Part shown: positions 62,126-64,000 of the stretch, piece by piece
Layout: every line of letters begins with the position of its first letter
How positions within the stretch are numbered: the stretch's first letter is position 1
Assembly (NCBI GenBank): GCA_028583405.1
Contig: CM053260.1
Location: forward strand, 19,980,813-20,044,812
Length of the DNA stretch: 64,000 nt
Reading direction: 5' to 3'
Source of the DNA: Pogonophryne albipinna
Taxonomy: Eukaryota; Chordata; Actinopteri; Perciformes; Artedidraconidae
Made by a program: the position numbers and the translations under genes
Notes under the pieces: model-generated
The model's database searches: none
Told to the model about the DNA's origin: nothing
What the model saw: only the letters and a program-made list of their open reading frames with translations

Positions 62126-62304
62126 GTCTACATTACATCAAGAATTATCAGACATTTTACAAATCTTTATAAACATCAAAATCAAGAAAAGCAGAAAACA
62201 AATCTTGGGGAACATTTGCAGAATTTCATCATTTATTTCTTCTTTAAAAAAAGAAGCATTTTCAGGGTTTTTATCATGGGTTTTAGATATGAGATGAATG
62301 TACG

Positions 62305-62587
62305 GCCTTGGGTACTGCTGATGGTCTGGACTTTTTGTCTGGAGACTTCATGGACTCCTCATCAGCTCCTCCTGCACAGGTACAGTGTGGATATCTCACA
62401 CATGCATATGTTTTGAGTAAAGTAGTGTACAAATATTGCAGGAATACAGTATCTTACATTATCTCTTTAACGTGGTCTTTGTTGGTTGTTGCAGAAAGCC
62501 CCTGTTGTGGCTGTGTGTCCTCCTGCTAACAAATTCATGCAGGAGAAAATCCCTGATGATTTCTCTCTGGAGGCTGCAACTGCCACG
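62305..62587 (+). pseudogene. cast: Third, partial copy of mid-cast exons
   Basis: 62305-62379 repeats the domain 2 C exon ([13 protein letters not shown], Gly for Ala, lacking its first codon and acceptor) and 62495-62587 repeats the exon KAPVVAVCPPANK... The match to 40923 onward runs to about 63090. The first exon is fused directly to the cd8a intron 4 border. A larger copy may continue to the right but is interrupted by other sequence within the window. Confidence 0.85.
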
Positions 62588-63160
62588 GTACAGCACACTC
62601 ACATATCTCTGATCCAGTGTAATGTTGATCATCTTCGTTCATCAAGGATACAAAACAAAGAAAAAGAGGATTGTTGTTATGACTGACTTTGGCTCATTTG
62701 TACTTTTTTGAAAGTATCAAAGTGTTCCCCATGCAAACAGAAACTAGAAGCAATAAGGCAGCATACAGATTTGCAAAAAACAGCTTTGTGTACTCTGGCC
62801 CAGTGGCTCTTGGAGATGACATCATGCTCACACTAAAAACACTAAAATGCTGTTATCAAGCAGGTATAACAATTCCGTAATAATTCACCCAGCCAATTAC
62901 TCAACCTGTGATACCTTGAATTAATGAAGACAAATATTTTCTCGCAAAGGTTTGATTGATATAACTATATGGGGGCAACAGCAAAAATATCTAAACATCT
63001 ATTTCCAAACTACTTGTGCACTTTAGAGGTATCATTTAGCAGTTGAATACTCATTACTTCACAAAAACATGCATTTTCGCTGCTTTAATATTTAATACAC
63101 TTCTCCCTGCTGAAAAAATCTGCTTAGACCAACTTAGCTGGTCAGGGGTTTTGGACACTT

Positions 63161-63240
63161 TAGCTGGCCAGGATGGCTGGTTCAGCTGGTTTAGCTGGTG
63201 CACCAGCCAAACCAGCTGAACCAGCCATCCTGGCCAGCTA
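63161..63240. repeat. 80-bp near-perfect palindrome (foldback repeat)
   Basis: Arms begin TAGCTGGCCAGGATGGCTGG and end with its exact complement. The centre is GCTGGTGCACCAGC. It lies in a longer CCAGC-rich dispersed repeat (about 63110-63350) with CTGCTGAAAAAA and AAAACAGCATACTGG near its edges. Confidence 0.85.
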
Positions 63241-63672
63241 AAAAAAACAGCATACTGGTCACCAGCATCCATCTATCACCAGCTTATGTTTAATAATAGT
63301 ATTAAATATACCATGCTGGAAGCTTACCATGATTCCAGGTGACCAGCATACATTGTTTAAATACTGGTATGATTATTTAAACCAGAGAACATAAATATAT
63401 TACAAAGATTCATTGTGTCATGTATTCTGGTATCTACCAACATAAAGACATTGTATAGTGTTCACAACAGTATTTTAATTTAATAAATAGCAATACATAG
63501 CTAGTTAATATAATAAAAATACACAGTAACAATACACTAATTATACAAATAACAACCAACCTGCAATCAAACATAAATATATTATCTAAAACAGGTGCAT
63601 TTGATTTAAAATAAAAGTAATAAATATAATTCAATATTTAAATGGTAACAAAAACAGTAACACTATGTATGA

Positions 63673-63797
63673 TTAGAAAAAGGCAACAAAGAAAGTGTTT
63701 TTGATTTTTTCTTCCATAATGTTTCCGGTTGCGTAGCGTCCCGCCTTTTCCAATCTGGCCTGCATTTCTGTCTGTTGAAGCCACTTCTTGAAGCAAA
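63673..63797 (-). CDS. Possible terminal exon of an unidentified minus-strand gene
   Basis: On the minus strand TTTCTTTTCAG precedes a frame of 40 codons, CFKKWLQQTEMQARLEKAGR.. ending NTFFVAFF and TAA. The acceptor is good, and the charged helical stretch (QTEMQARLEKAGRYA) looks protein-like. I do not recognise it, and the preceding exon would lie beyond the window. A transposon-derived frame is an alternative. Confidence 0.35.
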
Positions 63798-63819
63798 CTG
63801 AAAAGAAATGTACAGATAT

Positions 63820-64000
63820 AATAATAATAATAATAAATGATATTTATATAGCGCCTTTCAAGGGACCCAAGTTCGCTGTACATGGTAATATAATAAATAA
63901 GTACACTGTAAAAAGAAAACTTGACATTTACGTTAACATTTGGGCTGCTGTGGTTGCCAGAACTTCACCGTTAAAGTATGGTAAAATACATTACAAATTA
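63820..64000. repeat. TAA microsatellite and dispersed repeat end
   Basis: (TAA)n at about 63818-63837 is followed by ATTTATATAGCGCCTTTCAA, a motif seen in many dispersed fish repeats. The remainder is unassigned. Confidence 0.4.

Overview
The window is vertebrate nuclear DNA, almost certainly from a teleost fish and probably a percomorph. Genes are intron-rich with GT..AG boundaries. Long (CA)n/(TG)n tracts, fish-type LINEs, a tRNA-derived SINE and small hAT, Harbinger-like and piggyBac-like elements are dense. The three recognisable genes are calpastatin (cast) and the adjacent T-cell co-receptor genes cd8a and cd8b. A run of exactly 1000 N (19257-20256) splits the window into a left and a right contig.

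Left contig (1-19256): a partial copy of the 3' part of cast on + (423-3915), then cd8a on - (5511-7269) and cd8b on - (13833-17734). I could assemble both CD8 coding sequences exon by exon with consistent splice phases: signal peptide, IgV domain, cysteine-bearing stalk, transmembrane exon, short basic tail. An unidentified + strand terminal exon lies between them near 12.3 kb.

Right contig (20257-64000): a dead LINE, then the main cast gene on + from about 24.2 kb to 57.6 kb. It has about 49 coding exons. Every exon I could bound is a multiple of three bases and read in phase 0, giving roughly 1530 codons, about twice a mammalian calpastatin. Five A-B-C calpain-inhibitory domains can be read. 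Two in-frame tandem arrays enlarge the gene: a 649-bp unit repeated three times (35072-37019), whose breakpoints fused two exons, and a 1.1-kb unit repeated five to six times (about 43350-49560) carrying a pair of proline-rich linker exons, with a 70-bp palindrome in most units.

Downstream of cast (53.37-62.3 kb) the sequence parallels 0.26-6.35 kb of the left contig. It includes a cd8a fragment with only the last two exons, and then jumps at 62305 into a copy of mid-cast exons (original at 40923). That junction is what a tandem duplication of [mid-cast to cd8a intron 4] would leave. It suggests the right contig may really lie upstream of the left one. Functionally, calpastatin is the cytosolic inhibitor of calpains, while CD8alpha and CD8beta form the MHC class I co-receptor on cytotoxic T cells. 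They are neighbours here, tail to tail, with no evident functional link.
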